Positions 46,744 through 56,658 of a stretch of DNA of 64,000 nucleotides are shown piece by piece. Source of the stretch: CAVSRC01 sp963781775 (GTDB lineage Bacteria; Pseudomonadota; Alphaproteobacteria; Rhizobiales; Kaistiaceae); NCBI GenBank assembly GCA_963781775.1, contig CAWAHE010000017.1, forward strand, positions 84,789 through 148,788, in the 5' to 3' direction. Every line of letters starts with the position of its first letter. Positions within the stretch are counted from its first letter, which is position 1. Below the pieces are notes generated by a model that was given only the letters and a program-made list of their open reading frames with translations, made no database searches and had not been told where the DNA came from. A program made the translations under genes and the position numbers.

Positions 46744-48216
46744 CTAGGAAGCCGTGCCGGCGCTCCCGGCGTCGTCGACCGAAAATTCCAGGCCGATGTC
46801 GTGACCGCGCTGCCACCGGCGGATCGCCTCGAAAACGCGGCCGGTGTCGGCGATGGACAAGGTGAGGGTCCGCGGCACAATGGCGTGATCGTGGACCGTT
46901 ATGCGAGCGCCATGAGGCGACAAATCGCGGATGACGCAGTCGATCGTCGAAAAGCCGTCGCCGAAGACGATCCTGCCGCGAAAGAGAACGCGGTCGCGAT
47001 GCTCGCGGCGCCGGTTGACGTCCCGCGCATCTGCGGCGTCGATCGCCTCGATGCCGGCAGCTTCCGTTGCTTCAATCGTTCCGGTGTCGGTCAGCGACGC
47101 AGCGGTCTTGGCACCTGTCGTCGCCTCCGGAATCGTCTGCAACAGTTGGTATCCACCGCCAGCGGCTTTTGCCCTTTCCATCGCCTGACGAGCGGCATTC
47201 AGCAGGTCGCCGCTGCTCTTGCCGTCGGATGGGAACAGCACACCACCGATGCTGGCCGACAGTGCAATGCCGATTGTGTCCAGTCCAACGGTGAAGGACA
47301 ATTCTTCCGCCAGCCGGGCGCACGTTTGCGCGACGTTCGCATTGGAGACGTCGCGATCAATGAGATAGAGGAACTCGTTGTAGCCAAAGCGACCGAACGA
47401 GTCCGAGGCGCGCGACGCGTGCATCAGCCTCTGAGCGAAGGCCCTGAGAACCTGATCGCCGACGGCCTGGCCGTAAGTGTCGCAAATCGCGCCGAAATTG
47501 TTGAGATCGATGAGAAGCACCGCGAACCGGTCCTTGTGCCGCTCCGCGCTGGCGGTCAGCCTGGTCAATCGCTCATCGAGATAGACCCGGTTCGCCACGC
47601 CCGTCGTACGATCGTAGAGTGCGAGCTTCGAAAGGTGCTCCAGTTCGTCAAGCAGGATCTGCGTCCTGCGATTGCGCTCGACCGAGCGGCGCACGGCCTG
47701 GACCAACTCGCGGGCGAACACGTGATCGGTTGAGACGAAGTCGCTGAAGCCACTGCGGAAGGCCTTAAGGATAACGTTTCGATCGTTGACGCTTGCCAAC
47801 ATGATCATGGCGGCGTGGTTGGGGACGCGCTTTTCTATGAGTTCGCGAAGCTCGAGGCTGTTGTGGCCGCAGGCGGTCTGATCGGCAATCAGGCAATCGA
47901 AGTCTTCGTGCTGCAGCTTGTCGAATAGCTCTTTCTCGGTTTCGACGTGATCGATCAGCGCAATCTCGGCCGACGCGAGGGCATCGACGATCTTCTTGTA
48001 GTAGTCCTTTTCCCCGGCGACCAGAACGTGCACGGAGCGCTCGCCGCGCGCATTTTCAAGGGGTTCAATCCGGGCAGAGGTCGCTGCCTTCGGTCTTGCG
48101 GAGACGGCGGGCGGCGGACGGGCGGGCATCTCGCTTGCTGGTTGCCTGCTGCGATGTTCGGCGCCGCCGGGCAACCCAGCGATCGTCTGACCGTCTTGCG
48201 GTGGCTGTTTCATCAA
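46744..48216 (-). CDS. REC-like + degenerate GGDEF + PilZ protein
   Basis: 490 residues. A disordered N-terminus is followed by a receiver-like fold without a clear phosphoacceptor pair (about 60-190, VHVLVAGEKDYYKKIVDAL...). The diguanylate cyclase domain (about 200-370) has GYNEF where GGDEF should be, so it is probably inactive. A C-terminal PilZ domain (about 410-480) has RRREHRDRVLFRG (RxxxR) and IRDLSPHGARIT (D/NxSxxG), both intact for cyclic-di-GMP binding. It is most likely a c-di-GMP receptor with a vestigial cyclase. It lies 14 bp downstream of the next DGC/PDE gene on the same strand, so the two may form a signal-effector pair. Confidence 0.92.
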   Translation of the reverse strand: MMKQPPQDGQTIAGLPGGAEHRSRQPASEMPARPPPAVSARPKAATSARIEPLENARGERSVHVLVAGEKDYYKKIVDALASAEIALIDHVETEKELFDKLQHEDFDCLIADQTACGHNSLELRELIEKRVPNHAAMIMLASVNDRNVILKAFRSGFSDFVSTDHVFARELVQAVRRSVERNRRTQILLDELEHLSKLALYDRTTGVANRVYLDERLTRLTASAERHKDRFAVLLIDLNNFGAICDTYGQAVGDQVLRAFAQRLMHASRASDSFGRFGYNEFLYLIDRDVSNANVAQTCARLAEELSFTVGLDTIGIALSASIGGVLFPSDGKSSGDLLNAARQAMERAKAAGGGYQLLQTIPEATTGAKTAASLTDTGTIEATEAAGIEAIDAADARDVNRRREHRDRVLFRGRIVFGDGFSTIDCVIRDLSPHGARITVHDHAIVPRTLTLSIADTGRVFEAIRRWQRGHDIGLEFSVDDAGSAGTAS

Positions 48217-48230
48217 GGCACCAGCCCTCC

Positions 48231-50357
48231 CTAGTTCAGCGACGCGGCCAAGTACGTCGCGAATTCATCCGCCGGAAGCGGATGGCAGAAGTGAAAGCCC
48301 TGGCCCTCCTTGCAACTCAACCCGCGCAGCACGTCGACTTGATCGTTCGTCTCGATACCCTCGGCGACGACAGCAATTTCCAGGGTCTTCGCCATCCCGA
48401 TGATCGCCGCAACCAGAGACCGGTCACGCGCGTTTTGCGAAATCTTCTCCACGAAAGAGCGATCGATCTTCAGGGTGCTGATTGCGAAGTGTTGCAGGTA
48501 GCTGAGACTCGAAAATCCGGTGCCGAAATCGTCCAGTGTCAGGCGCATGCCCAGGCTCGACAGGGTCTGTAGCGTCGTGCTGGTGATTGACATGTCTTGC
48601 ACGAGCGCGCTTTCGGTGAGTTCCAGTTCTATGCCGCCCGGCTCGAGGAGTCCCTCGGTGAGCAGGTTGTTGATGCCGTCCAGATAGGTGGAACTGCGGA
48701 ACTCAACGGGAGATACGTTCACCGCCAACGTGCCGATCGGCAACCCCGTATCCCGCCACTCCTTTGCCTGCCGGCACGCTTCGCGCATGACCCACCGACC
48801 GATTGGCACGATCAGACCGGAGTCTTCAGCGATTGGCACGAAATCGGCTGGAGCGACGATGCCGCGCTCCGGATCGCTCCAGCGAATGAGCGCCTCGACG
48901 CCGATCGTCGCGCCCGTCTGCAGATCGACGCGCGGCTGGTAGTATAATACGAACTCTTCGTTCTCCAGGGCGGTCAAAAGACGGCCTTCCCCGGATTGGC
49001 GCTCGATCGCGCGAGCCCTCATGCCCGGCCGGAAGGTTTTGTAGGTGTTGCGGCCGCACTCCTTGGCTTCGTAAAGCGCGATGTCCGCGTTGCGGATCAA
49101 AGTCTCGGCGTTGCGGCCATCTGCCGGATACATGGCGATGCCGATGCTCGCCGTCACATGCAGTCCGTGCTCGCCGAGAAGGTGCGGCTTCGCCACGGCA
49201 GCGAGGACCTTCTTGGCGTAGATCGCGGCGTCCTTGGCCCTTTTTACTTCGGGCAGCAGAATCACGAATTCGTCGCCGCCCATGCGGCTGACGGTGTCCG
49301 AACCACGTCCGGCGGTCACGATCCGATTGGCCACCGACCGGAGAAGGAGATCGCCCATGGCGTGGCCGAGCGAGTCGTTGATCTTCTTCAGGTTATCGCA
49401 ATCGAGGAACAGAACGCCGAGATTCCGCTGGTGGCGCCGAGCCAAGGCGATCGCCTGGGTCAGCCTATCGTCGAAGAGAATGCGGTTGGGCAGGTCGGTG
49501 AGAGAATCGTGGTGCGCCAGGTGAGACATCTTGATTGTGGATGCATTCGTCGCACTGACGTCGTGGAAGACGACAACTGCACCTTTGATCCGGCGATTTC
49601 GATCGCGGATCGCGGCGACGGTATCCTCGATCATCAATTCGTCACCGTCGCGGGTGATCAGGATCGCGTTTCTCTGCAACGTCATCGGCTTGTTCTTGAT
49701 GATGGCGAGCTGCAGCGGATCTAGAATCGGTTCACGCGTGACGCCGTCGATGACGCGGAACACGTCGATGGCCAAGTGGCCGACGGCCTGCGCGCACGTC
49801 CAGCCGGAGAGCCTTTCGGCGGCGGCGTTGAGGTAGGTCACCCGACCGGAGATGTCGGTGCACAGGACCGCGTCGCCGATCGAATCCAACGTGATCTTGG
49901 CGTGCGCCTCCTCGGCAAACACGATCTTGTCGTGGGCAGTCCCGGCCACCAGGCCTTGCAAGGCTTGTTCAAGGGGGCGGACCTCAAGCAATCCCTTGAC
50001 GAGGATGTCACGGGCCTCGCGCTTGACCGCCGATCCCGCCACCTCCTTGTCAGATGTGGCGACAACCATGACGTAGGCATGAGGCGCGGCCGCCCGAACG
50101 GCCTGCAAAGCCTGAGGCCCCTGGCCGCTCGACAGAAACAGATCGAGGATTACGCCCTCGAAATCTTCCTTTTCAAGCGTTGCCAACGCCGACGAAAGCT
50201 TCTTTTCCCAGGATATTTGTATTGGACGTCGTTCGCTTCGCGCCAGACTGCTCTTGAGGCGAACCAGACAATTCTCGATGCGGTCCAGCTCTGCACGATC
50301 GGGGCCAATGAAGAGGATCTTGTGGATTCTCTTCTGGCGAAAGCTTCCCGATTCCAT
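48231..50357 (-). CDS. REC-PAS-GGDEF-EAL cyclic-di-GMP protein
   Basis: 708 residues from the ATG at 50357, chosen because it starts at a natural MESGSFRQK, with GGAGC upstream; the frame is open from 50435. The receiver-like N-terminus (about 12-130) is followed by a PAS domain (about 155-270, ITLDSIGDAVLCTDISGRVTYLNAAAERLSGW). The GGDEF domain (about 300-440) has an intact RMGGDEFVI active site. The EAL domain (about 460-700) has GVEALIRW, DDFGTGFSS and VAEGIET. Both output domains look catalytically competent. It probably makes or degrades c-di-GMP in response to a PAS/REC input, upstream of the PilZ neighbour. Confidence 0.95.
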   Translation of the reverse strand: MESGSFRQKRIHKILFIGPDRAELDRIENCLVRLKSSLARSERRPIQISWEKKLSSALATLEKEDFEGVILDLFLSSGQGPQALQAVRAAAPHAYVMVVATSDKEVAGSAVKREARDILVKGLLEVRPLEQALQGLVAGTAHDKIVFAEEAHAKITLDSIGDAVLCTDISGRVTYLNAAAERLSGWTCAQAVGHLAIDVFRVIDGVTREPILDPLQLAIIKNKPMTLQRNAILITRDGDELMIEDTVAAIRDRNRRIKGAVVVFHDVSATNASTIKMSHLAHHDSLTDLPNRILFDDRLTQAIALARRHQRNLGVLFLDCDNLKKINDSLGHAMGDLLLRSVANRIVTAGRGSDTVSRMGGDEFVILLPEVKRAKDAAIYAKKVLAAVAKPHLLGEHGLHVTASIGIAMYPADGRNAETLIRNADIALYEAKECGRNTYKTFRPGMRARAIERQSGEGRLLTALENEEFVLYYQPRVDLQTGATIGVEALIRWSDPERGIVAPADFVPIAEDSGLIVPIGRWVMREACRQAKEWRDTGLPIGTLAVNVSPVEFRSSTYLDGINNLLTEGLLEPGGIELELTESALVQDMSITSTTLQTLSSLGMRLTLDDFGTGFSSLSYLQHFAISTLKIDRSFVEKISQNARDRSLVAAIIGMAKTLEIAVVAEGIETNDQVDVLRGLSCKEGQGFHFCHPLPADEFATYLAASLN

Positions 50358-50652
50358 CTGATTGGCTCCGCCCGAATCAGTTCTGTTTGTGGCTCTCCTC
50401 TCAGATAGACGTGCGCGCAATCGACCGATGTTCAAAATTGTACATTTCCGTCTTCAACAACTCCCGATGGTAAATAATCGACTGAGGACCAACAAAAGCG
50501 CGGTATTTTCTTAGACTATGCCCTGCGGTGAACGGCGAATATTCGCGATGCTCTGCGCCCGCGGCGGGCTCAACATTAGCGGTACACGGTCGGTTCCTGA
50601 CGCAACCAGCCCGTGCGCCATGACTGCCGCCGGCTAGCGCCGGCGCGCGTTC
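50358..50652. other. Intergenic region upstream of the c-di-GMP gene
   Basis: 295 bp of lower GC than the surroundings (TACATTTCCG, AATAATCGAC segments), between two minus-strand genes. It probably holds the promoter of the GGDEF-EAL gene. No specific element is identified. Confidence 0.5.
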
Positions 50653-51075
50653 TCAGAGGCCGAAGACGACGTCGACCAGAAAAATCAGCCACATGAGGAC
50701 AAGAACGACGAGTCCTGCAGTGAAGGCGAAGAAACGCCGGGACACGTTGTTGGTGGTGATGTGAACAAGAGCGTGCAGCAGCCGGGTAATCACGAACAGC
50801 CACGACAGGAACACGATCCCAGGCGTCGCCGGCGCGACGACCAGCACCAGCACCACCAGCAGGTAGAACAGAAGGGGAAGCTGGAGTTGGTTGTGGTACG
50901 CATTGACGGCCTTGGTGACGTTCTCGGGCCAGGCCGGCTGGCCAAGCGCGATGTCGCGCACCTGCACGGCGCCGCCCTGAACTGCCCGCACACGAAGCAG
51001 GCCCATCCAGACAAGCAGCGCGAAGGTCAAGGCGACCTGGACGAACAGCGGAGCGAGGACGGCATTGAAGCTCAT
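50653..51075 (-). CDS. MAPEG family membrane protein
   Basis: 140 residues with four TM helices. The MAPEG signature is present: VNAYHNQLQLPLLFYLLVVL (E/D...N..E/Q region) and WLFVITRLLHALVHITTNNVSRR. Bacterial members are glutathione-dependent detoxification or eicosanoid-like enzymes of unknown substrate. It lies 34 bp downstream of guaB on the same strand but is probably not functionally linked. Confidence 0.92.
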   Translation of the reverse strand: MSFNAVLAPLFVQVALTFALLVWMGLLRVRAVQGGAVQVRDIALGQPAWPENVTKAVNAYHNQLQLPLLFYLLVVLVLVVAPATPGIVFLSWLFVITRLLHALVHITTNNVSRRFFAFTAGLVVLVLMWLIFLVDVVFGL

Positions 51076-51109
51076 CGGACTACGTGCTCCTCGGTTCCCC
51101 GACTTCCAG

Positions 51110-52600
51110 CTACAGCACTCCCGGATAGTTCGGGCTTTCGCGCGTGATGTTGACGTCGTGGACGTGGCTCTCGCGCAAGCCAGCGCCGGAAATGCGGATG
51201 AAGCGCGCTTTCTCCCTCAACTCGGCAAGATCGGCGGCGCCAACATAGCCCATGGCGGCGCGCAGGCCGCCGGCCAACTGATGCAGGACGCCCGAGACCG
51301 GTCCCTTATATGGCACCTGCCCCTCGATGCCTTCCGGCACGAGCTTGAGAGAGTCACGCACCTCGGCCTGGAAGTAGCGGTCGGCTGACCCGCGGGCCAT
51401 GGCGCCGATCGAGCCCATGCCGCGATAGGCTTTGTAAGAACGCCCCTGGTGCAGATAGACCTCGCCGGGGCTTTCGTCGGTACCGGCGAGCAGGCCGCCG
51501 ATCATGGCGCAGGACGCGCCGGCGGCGAGCGCCTTGGCGAGATCGCCTGACTGCTTGATGCCGCCGTCGGCGATCACCGGCACGTCGGCCGCCTCGCCGA
51601 CCCTGGCCACATCCATGACCGCGGTGAGCTGGGGCACGCCGACCCCTGCCACGATGCGGGTTGTGCAGATCGACCCCGGCCCGATGCCGACCTTGACCGC
51701 ATCGGCGCCGGCATCGATCAGCGCCCGGGCGCCATCGGCGGTGGCGACATTGCCGGCAATCACCTGAACCCGGTTGGAGAGCGTCTTCACCCGCTTGACC
51801 GCTTCGAGCACGTAGCGGGAATGCCCGTGCGCCGTATCGATGACCACCAGATCGACATCGGCATCGATCAGCCGCTCGCTGCGCTCGAAACCGGCATCGC
51901 CGACGCTGGAGGCCGCGGCAACCCGCAAGCGGCCCTGGTCGTCCTTGGTCGCGTTCGGATTGAGCCGGCTTTTCTCGATGTCCTTGACCGTGATCAGGCC
52001 GACGCAGCGGTAGTCCTCGTCGACGACCAGCAGTTTCTCGATCCGATGCTGGTGCAGCAGCCGCTTGGCCTCATCGGGCGCGACGTTTTCGGCGACGGTG
52101 ATCAGGTTGTCGCGCGTCATCAACTCCGCGACCTTCTGCGATGGATCGGCGGCGAAGCGCACGTCGCGATTGGTGAGGATGCCGAGCAGGCGGCCGGGCC
52201 CGGCGCCGTTCGCGACCACCGGGATTCCGGAGATCTGATAGTGCTTCATCAGGGCCAGCGCATCGGCGAGCGTCGCGTCGGGATTGATCGTCACTGGATT
52301 GACCACCATTCCCGACTCGAACTTCTTCACCTGACGGACCGCTTCGGCCTGTTCGTCCGGCTTCAGATTGCGATGGATGACGCCGATGCCGCCGGCCTGG
52401 GCCATGGCAATGGCGAGGCGTGACTCGGTCACCGTGTCCATTGCCGCGGACAGGATCGGCAGGTTGAGACTGATGGAGCGCGTCAGACGCGTCCGGATGT
52501 CTGCGTCGGCTGGCAGGACCGACGAATAGCCCGGCGTCAGCAAGACATCGTCGAAGGCGAGCGCTTCGCCGCCGGTGAGAGACTCAACGATCGCGGCCAT
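51110..52600 (-). CDS. guaB: IMP dehydrogenase
   Basis: 496 residues from the ATG at 52600, with GGGAG upstream. The TIM barrel is interrupted by two CBS domains (about 95-210). The catalytic loop GPGSICTTRIVAGVGVPQ contains the nucleophilic Cys. The flap ends in RGMGSIGAM. It makes XMP, the substrate of GuaA encoded about 7 kb upstream in this window, so both guanine-nucleotide steps are present though not adjacent. Confidence 0.97.
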   Translation of the reverse strand: MAAIVESLTGGEALAFDDVLLTPGYSSVLPADADIRTRLTRSISLNLPILSAAMDTVTESRLAIAMAQAGGIGVIHRNLKPDEQAEAVRQVKKFESGMVVNPVTINPDATLADALALMKHYQISGIPVVANGAGPGRLLGILTNRDVRFAADPSQKVAELMTRDNLITVAENVAPDEAKRLLHQHRIEKLLVVDEDYRCVGLITVKDIEKSRLNPNATKDDQGRLRVAAASSVGDAGFERSERLIDADVDLVVIDTAHGHSRYVLEAVKRVKTLSNRVQVIAGNVATADGARALIDAGADAVKVGIGPGSICTTRIVAGVGVPQLTAVMDVARVGEAADVPVIADGGIKQSGDLAKALAAGASCAMIGGLLAGTDESPGEVYLHQGRSYKAYRGMGSIGAMARGSADRYFQAEVRDSLKLVPEGIEGQVPYKGPVSGVLHQLAGGLRAAMGYVGAADLAELREKARFIRISGAGLRESHVHDVNITRESPNYPGVL

Positions 52601-52879
52601 GGCGCCAACTCCCGAATATGAAAAAACGCCGCCAGCGGCACTGTTTGTGCCGGACGCAGCAGCGCAAAGGAAAGTGGCGAGGGTCAATATCACGTGGTTT
52701 CGATTCGGGAAACAGCGTCGAATGGGCACTGGCGTCGCACCGCGCTCGGCCTAAAATGAAGCTGTGACGGCAAAGGTTCGGCTGAGTCCCGATCCCGCGC
52801 CGGCCACCGGGTTCCCGCGCCGACAAAGCCCGGAATCCCGCCCTTCCGCCTCCGCCGACCACCCCTCGCGCAGCAGCCG

Positions 52880-54298
52880 ATGCCCGACCGGATTCTGATT
52901 CCCCTGATCGTCGCCTGCGCGCTCTTCATGCAGAATCTCGACTCCACGGTCGTCGCAACAGCGCTGCCGGCCATTGCCAGGGACTTCGGCTCCAACCCGA
53001 TCCACCTGAAACTCGCCCTGACCACGTACCTGCTGACCATCGCGGTGTTCCTGCCGGCCTCCGGCTGGCTCGCCGACACTTTCGGGGCGCGGCACGTCTT
53101 CCGTGTCGCCATCCTCATCTTCACGGTGGGCTCGGTGCTCTGCGGCACGGCACGCTCGGTGGAGATGCTGGTCTTCGCCCGCATCGTCCAGGGCATCGGC
53201 GGCTCCATGATGGTGCCGGTCGGGCGGCTGGTGGTGCTGCGCACCGTCAGCAAGGCGGAACTCGTCGCCGCCCTCTCCTGGCTCACCGTGCCCGGCCTGC
53301 TCGGCCCGGTACTTGGACCGCCGGTCGGCGGCTTCCTGACGACCTATGCGAGCTGGCCGTGGATCTTCTGGATCAACATCCCGGTCGGCATCCTCGGCAT
53401 CGTGCTTGCCACATTCTTCATCCCCAACATCCGCGAGGAACGCCGCCTGAATTTCGACTGGGTCGGCTTCGCGCAGACCGGACTGGGGCTGGCGCTGCTC
53501 ATGCTCGGCTCGACCACCCTCGGCCTCAATATGTTGCCGCTTTGGGGCGATTTCCTTCTGATGGGCGTCGGCGCGGCGCTGCTGGTGGCCTATGTGCTCC
53601 ACGCGCGTCGGATTCCGCACCCGATCCTGAATCTTGGTCTGTTCCGCATCCCGAGCTTCCGCCACAGCATCATCGGCGCCACGATCTTCCGCCTCGGGCT
53701 CGGCGCCTCGCCCTTCCTGCTCCCCCTGCTCCTGCAGATCGGCTTCGGCTTGACCGCGTTCGCCTCCGGTCTGATCACCTTCACCTCCGCCGCCGGCGCG
53801 CTGATGATGAAATTCACCGCGCCCCAGATCATCCGCTTCGTCGGCTTCCGGCGTACGCTCATCGTCAACACGCTCGTGTCGGCGGTCTTCGTTGCGCTAC
53901 CCGCGCTGTTCACGCCATCGACGCCGGCATCGCTGATGATCGGCCTCTTGCTCGTCGGCGGCTTCTTCCGCTCGCTGCAATTCACAGCGACCAACGCGCT
54001 CTCCTTCGCAGACGTGACGCGTGAGCAGATGAGCCAGGCGACCACCATCTCGAGCGTCGCGCAGCAGCTGTCGGTGTCGGCCGGGATCACCGTGGGGGCC
54101 ATCGTGTTGCAGGTGACCACCAATCTCTCCGGCGGGGAGATCAATGCCACGGTCTTCTGGCCGGCGTTCCTGGTGATCGGGTTCACGACGCTGGTGTCGG
54201 TTGTCCCCTTCCTGCGCCTGGAGCAAGACGCCGGGCAGGAAATGTCCGGCCATCGCCCGGTGGCGGCTCCCGCCGCGCCGGCGCGCGACGGCGGCTGA
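52880..54298 (+). CDS. DHA2 family (EmrB/QacA-type) MFS transporter
   Basis: 472 residues with about 14 TM helices. Motifs: LDSTVVATALPAIARDFG (D1 of helix 1), SGWLADTFGARHVFR (motif A), RIVQGIGGSMMVPVGRLVVLR (motif B) and TVPGLLGPVLGPPVGGFLTTYASWPWIFWINIPVG (motif C, antiporter). It is a proton-driven drug or toxin efflux pump. No membrane fusion partner is adjacent. It is divergent from guaB and convergent with rlmE. Confidence 0.95.
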   Translation: MPDRILIPLIVACALFMQNLDSTVVATALPAIARDFGSNPIHLKLALTTYLLTIAVFLPASGWLADTFGARHVFRVAILIFTVGSVLCGTARSVEMLVFARIVQGIGGSMMVPVGRLVVLRTVSKAELVAALSWLTVPGLLGPVLGPPVGGFLTTYASWPWIFWINIPVGILGIVLATFFIPNIREERRLNFDWVGFAQTGLGLALLMLGSTTLGLNMLPLWGDFLLMGVGAALLVAYVLHARRIPHPILNLGLFRIPSFRHSIIGATIFRLGLGASPFLLPLLLQIGFGLTAFASGLITFTSAAGALMMKFTAPQIIRFVGFRRTLIVNTLVSAVFVALPALFTPSTPASLMIGLLLVGGFFRSLQFTATNALSFADVTREQMSQATTISSVAQQLSVSAGITVGAIVLQVTTNLSGGEINATVFWPAFLVIGFTTLVSVVPFLRLEQDAGQEMSGHRPVAAPAAPARDGG

Positions 54299-54299
54299 G

Positions 54300-54992
54300 T
54301 CAGGCGCCGCGAAACCCGCGCGCGACCAGGTACAACTCGACGGATTCGGAGCGGCTCGCCGGCGGCTTGACGTGTTGCAGGCTGGTGAATTCGCGCTTGA
54401 GCCGCGCGAGAAGCTCGCCTTCGGTGCCGCCACGAAAGACCTTGGCGACGAAGTGCCCGCCCGGTCTCAGCACGGTGGCGGCGAAATCGGCCGCGGCCTC
54501 GCAGAGGTGAATCGTTCTGAAATGGTCCGTCTGGCGATGGCCCGTGGTCGGCGCCGCCATGTCAGAGAGAACGACATCGGCGGGCACGCCGCCGAGGGCC
54601 GCCCGGATGGCATCAGGCGCGTCAGGATCGAGGAAGTCTCGCTTGAGGATCGTCACGCCCGGCATGGGGTCCATATCGAGATAGTCGATCGCCACGATGC
54701 GGGGCTCGGAATCGGTCGAGCGGACGCGGGCGGCGGCGATCTGCGACCAGCCGCCGGGGGCCGCGCCGAGGTCGACGACGTGCTTGCCGGGCGTCAGGAG
54801 ATGGAAGCGATCGTCGATCTCGATCAGCTTATAGGCCGAGCGGGCGCGATACCCGTCCGACTGCGCGCGGGCGACATAGGGGTCGTTCAACTGGCGTTCG
54901 AGCCAGCGGGTTGATGAGGCCTTGCGCCGCTTGGCGGTCTTGACGCGCACCCTGAGGCCGCGCCGGCCGGGGCCCGAGGGGTGGTCAGGCAT
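54300..54992 (-). CDS. rlmE: 23S rRNA (uridine-2'-O)-methyltransferase RlmE
   Basis: 230 residues. The RrmJ/FtsJ tetrad K-D-K-E is visible: RSAYKLIEID, SDMAAPTTGH, FVAKVFRGG and SESVELYLV. The SAM motif is DLGAAPGGWSQ. It 2'-O-methylates U2552 (E. coli numbering) in late 50S assembly. The start overlaps the stop of the Ppx/GppA gene by eight bases, so they are co-transcribed. Confidence 0.97.
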   Translation of the reverse strand: MPDHPSGPGRRGLRVRVKTAKRRKASSTRWLERQLNDPYVARAQSDGYRARSAYKLIEIDDRFHLLTPGKHVVDLGAAPGGWSQIAAARVRSTDSEPRIVAIDYLDMDPMPGVTILKRDFLDPDAPDAIRAALGGVPADVVLSDMAAPTTGHRQTDHFRTIHLCEAAADFAATVLRPGGHFVAKVFRGGTEGELLARLKREFTSLQHVKPPASRSESVELYLVARGFRGA

Positions 54993-56298
54993 TGGCCCGT
55001 TCGCCCGATCGACGGCCGGAGCGCGGACGCCACACGCCGTCCTCGGCCATCAGTTCGACCAGCATTCCCTCGCGCAGTCCGCGATCGGCGACACGCAGGC
55101 GTTCGCACGGCCAGCGCAGGCGGATTGCCTCCAGGATCGCGCAACCCGCGAGCACCAGGTCGGCGCGCTCGCGGCCGATGCATGGATTGGCGACGCGGGT
55201 TTCGTAGTCCATGGCGACAAGCGTGGCGACCAGATCGGCGACCTCGCGGCCGCTCAGCCAGGTGCCGTCGACGCGACGGCGGTCGTAACGCGGCAGGCCG
55301 AGATGCACCCCGGCGAGCGTGGTCACGGTGCCGGACGTGCCGAGCATATGCACGCCGCCGGCTGCCACCGCCCGATCGAGGCCCTCGGCGTCGGGGAAGT
55401 CGGCCAGCATGGTGGCGACCTCGGCCACCATGTCGGCAAAGATCTCCGCGGTGACGTGGCGGCCGCCGTGGCGCTCGCTGACGGTCACCACGCCGACCGG
55501 AAGCGACATCCATGTGCGGATGCGGTCGGCCATGCGGCGGCGGCGCCCGTCCGGCGCCGGCGCCAGATCGATCCACACAAGCTCGGACGACCCGCCGCCA
55601 ATATCGAACAGGATGACGCCCGCCGCCGTCGGATCGACCAGCGAGGCGCAACCGGCGACGGCCAGCCGCGCTTCGGCTTCGCGCGACACGATCTCCAGCA
55701 CCAGCCCGGTTTCCAGCCGCACACGCTCGATGAATTCGGGTCCGTTCGCGGCCATGCGGCAGGCCTCGGTGGCGATCAGGCGGGCGCGGCGGACCTCGCG
55801 TTCGGTCAGTTTGGCGCTGCAAACTCGCAACGCCTCGATCGACCGGTCCATCGCCGCCTCGCCGAGGCGGCCGTGCATGCCAATCCCCTCGCCCAGCCGG
55901 ACAATCCGCGAAAACGCGTCGACGACCCGGAATCCATGGTCGCGCGGCGTGGCGACCAGCAGGCGGCAGTTGTTGGTGCCAAGATCGAGGGCCGCGTAGA
56001 ACGGCCCTTCCGGCCGGTCGCGGCGGATGGGAACGCCGATCGCAGGCGCTTGTGCTGTGCTGGGCGGCTTCGCGTCCGACCGTGCGGATGAAGGCAGGCC
56101 TCGCGCCTGCCCATCCGCCTCATAGACCGGCCCGCGTCGCCGACGCCTGCTTTTCCTGCGCTTCTGCGGCTTACCGCCGGCCGACGGGCTGACAGACGCA
56201 TGCGGCCCAGCAGCGGGCCACGCACTATCTGCCGCGCCAAACTCATCCGCGCGACCGGCGGGCACATCCGCGCCGTGCGGATCATCGCCCGTGGACAA
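54985..56298 (-). CDS. Ppx/GppA family exopolyphosphatase/pppGpp phosphatase
   Basis: 437 residues. A long basic N-terminal extension (about 1-95, KRRKSRRRRRG) precedes the ASKHA-type ATPase fold: phosphate 1 YAALDLGTNNCRLLVA, phosphate 2 VILFDIGGGSSELVWI and adenosine segment TSGTVTTLAG. Such proteins hydrolyse polyphosphate and/or pppGpp in the stringent response. The 3' HD-like domain of long Ppx is absent. It forms an operon with rlmE (eight-base overlap). Confidence 0.94.
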   Translation of the reverse strand: MSTGDDPHGADVPAGRADEFGAADSAWPAAGPHASVSPSAGGKPQKRRKSRRRRRGPVYEADGQARGLPSSARSDAKPPSTAQAPAIGVPIRRDRPEGPFYAALDLGTNNCRLLVATPRDHGFRVVDAFSRIVRLGEGIGMHGRLGEAAMDRSIEALRVCSAKLTEREVRRARLIATEACRMAANGPEFIERVRLETGLVLEIVSREAEARLAVAGCASLVDPTAAGVILFDIGGGSSELVWIDLAPAPDGRRRRMADRIRTWMSLPVGVVTVSERHGGRHVTAEIFADMVAEVATMLADFPDAEGLDRAVAAGGVHMLGTSGTVTTLAGVHLGLPRYDRRRVDGTWLSGREVADLVATLVAMDYETRVANPCIGRERADLVLAGCAILEAIRLRWPCERLRVADRGLREGMLVELMAEDGVWRPRSGRRSGERANA

Positions 56299-56511
56299 AT
56301 GTCATTCCTTCGACGAAGGGCGCGCCGTTTCGCCGAAATCGGCGCCGCGCGAACCTCATCTGTTAGCGTTTTCACCGTTGAGTGTAGCAGGCGCCTGCCC
56401 GCAGACAAGCGTGTGCCCGGTGTTGACGCGATCCGGGCCCGTGCCTATAGGTTCGGCACGGCCCGAGGCCCGCGTTGCCGGTGCGAAAACGTCGCCTGCG
56501 CCCGGCCCTGA

Positions 56512-56585
56512 TGGGGAATCGTCTAACGGTAGGACAGCGGACTCTGACTCCGCCAGTCTAGGTTCGAATCCTAGTTCCCCAGCCA
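56512..56585 (+). tRNA. tRNA-Gln (anticodon CTG)
   Basis: 74 bases with CCA encoded (56583-56585). Acceptor TGGGGAA pairs with TTCCCCA, D-stem GTC/GAC, anticodon stem GCGGA/TCCGC around loop CTCTGAC (anticodon CTG), and T-loop TTCGAATC in a stem AGG/CCT. All foreign-looking sequence in the last 7.4 kb begins right after it. tRNA 3' ends are common integration sites; no second copy of the 3' end was found downstream within the window. Confidence 0.97.
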
Positions 56586-56658
56586 CTATTGTGTTTGTCA
56601 TATAAATCAAAAACTTACGGTGGCGTCGGAAGCTACTTGTAGTACAGGCAGGTAGTAG

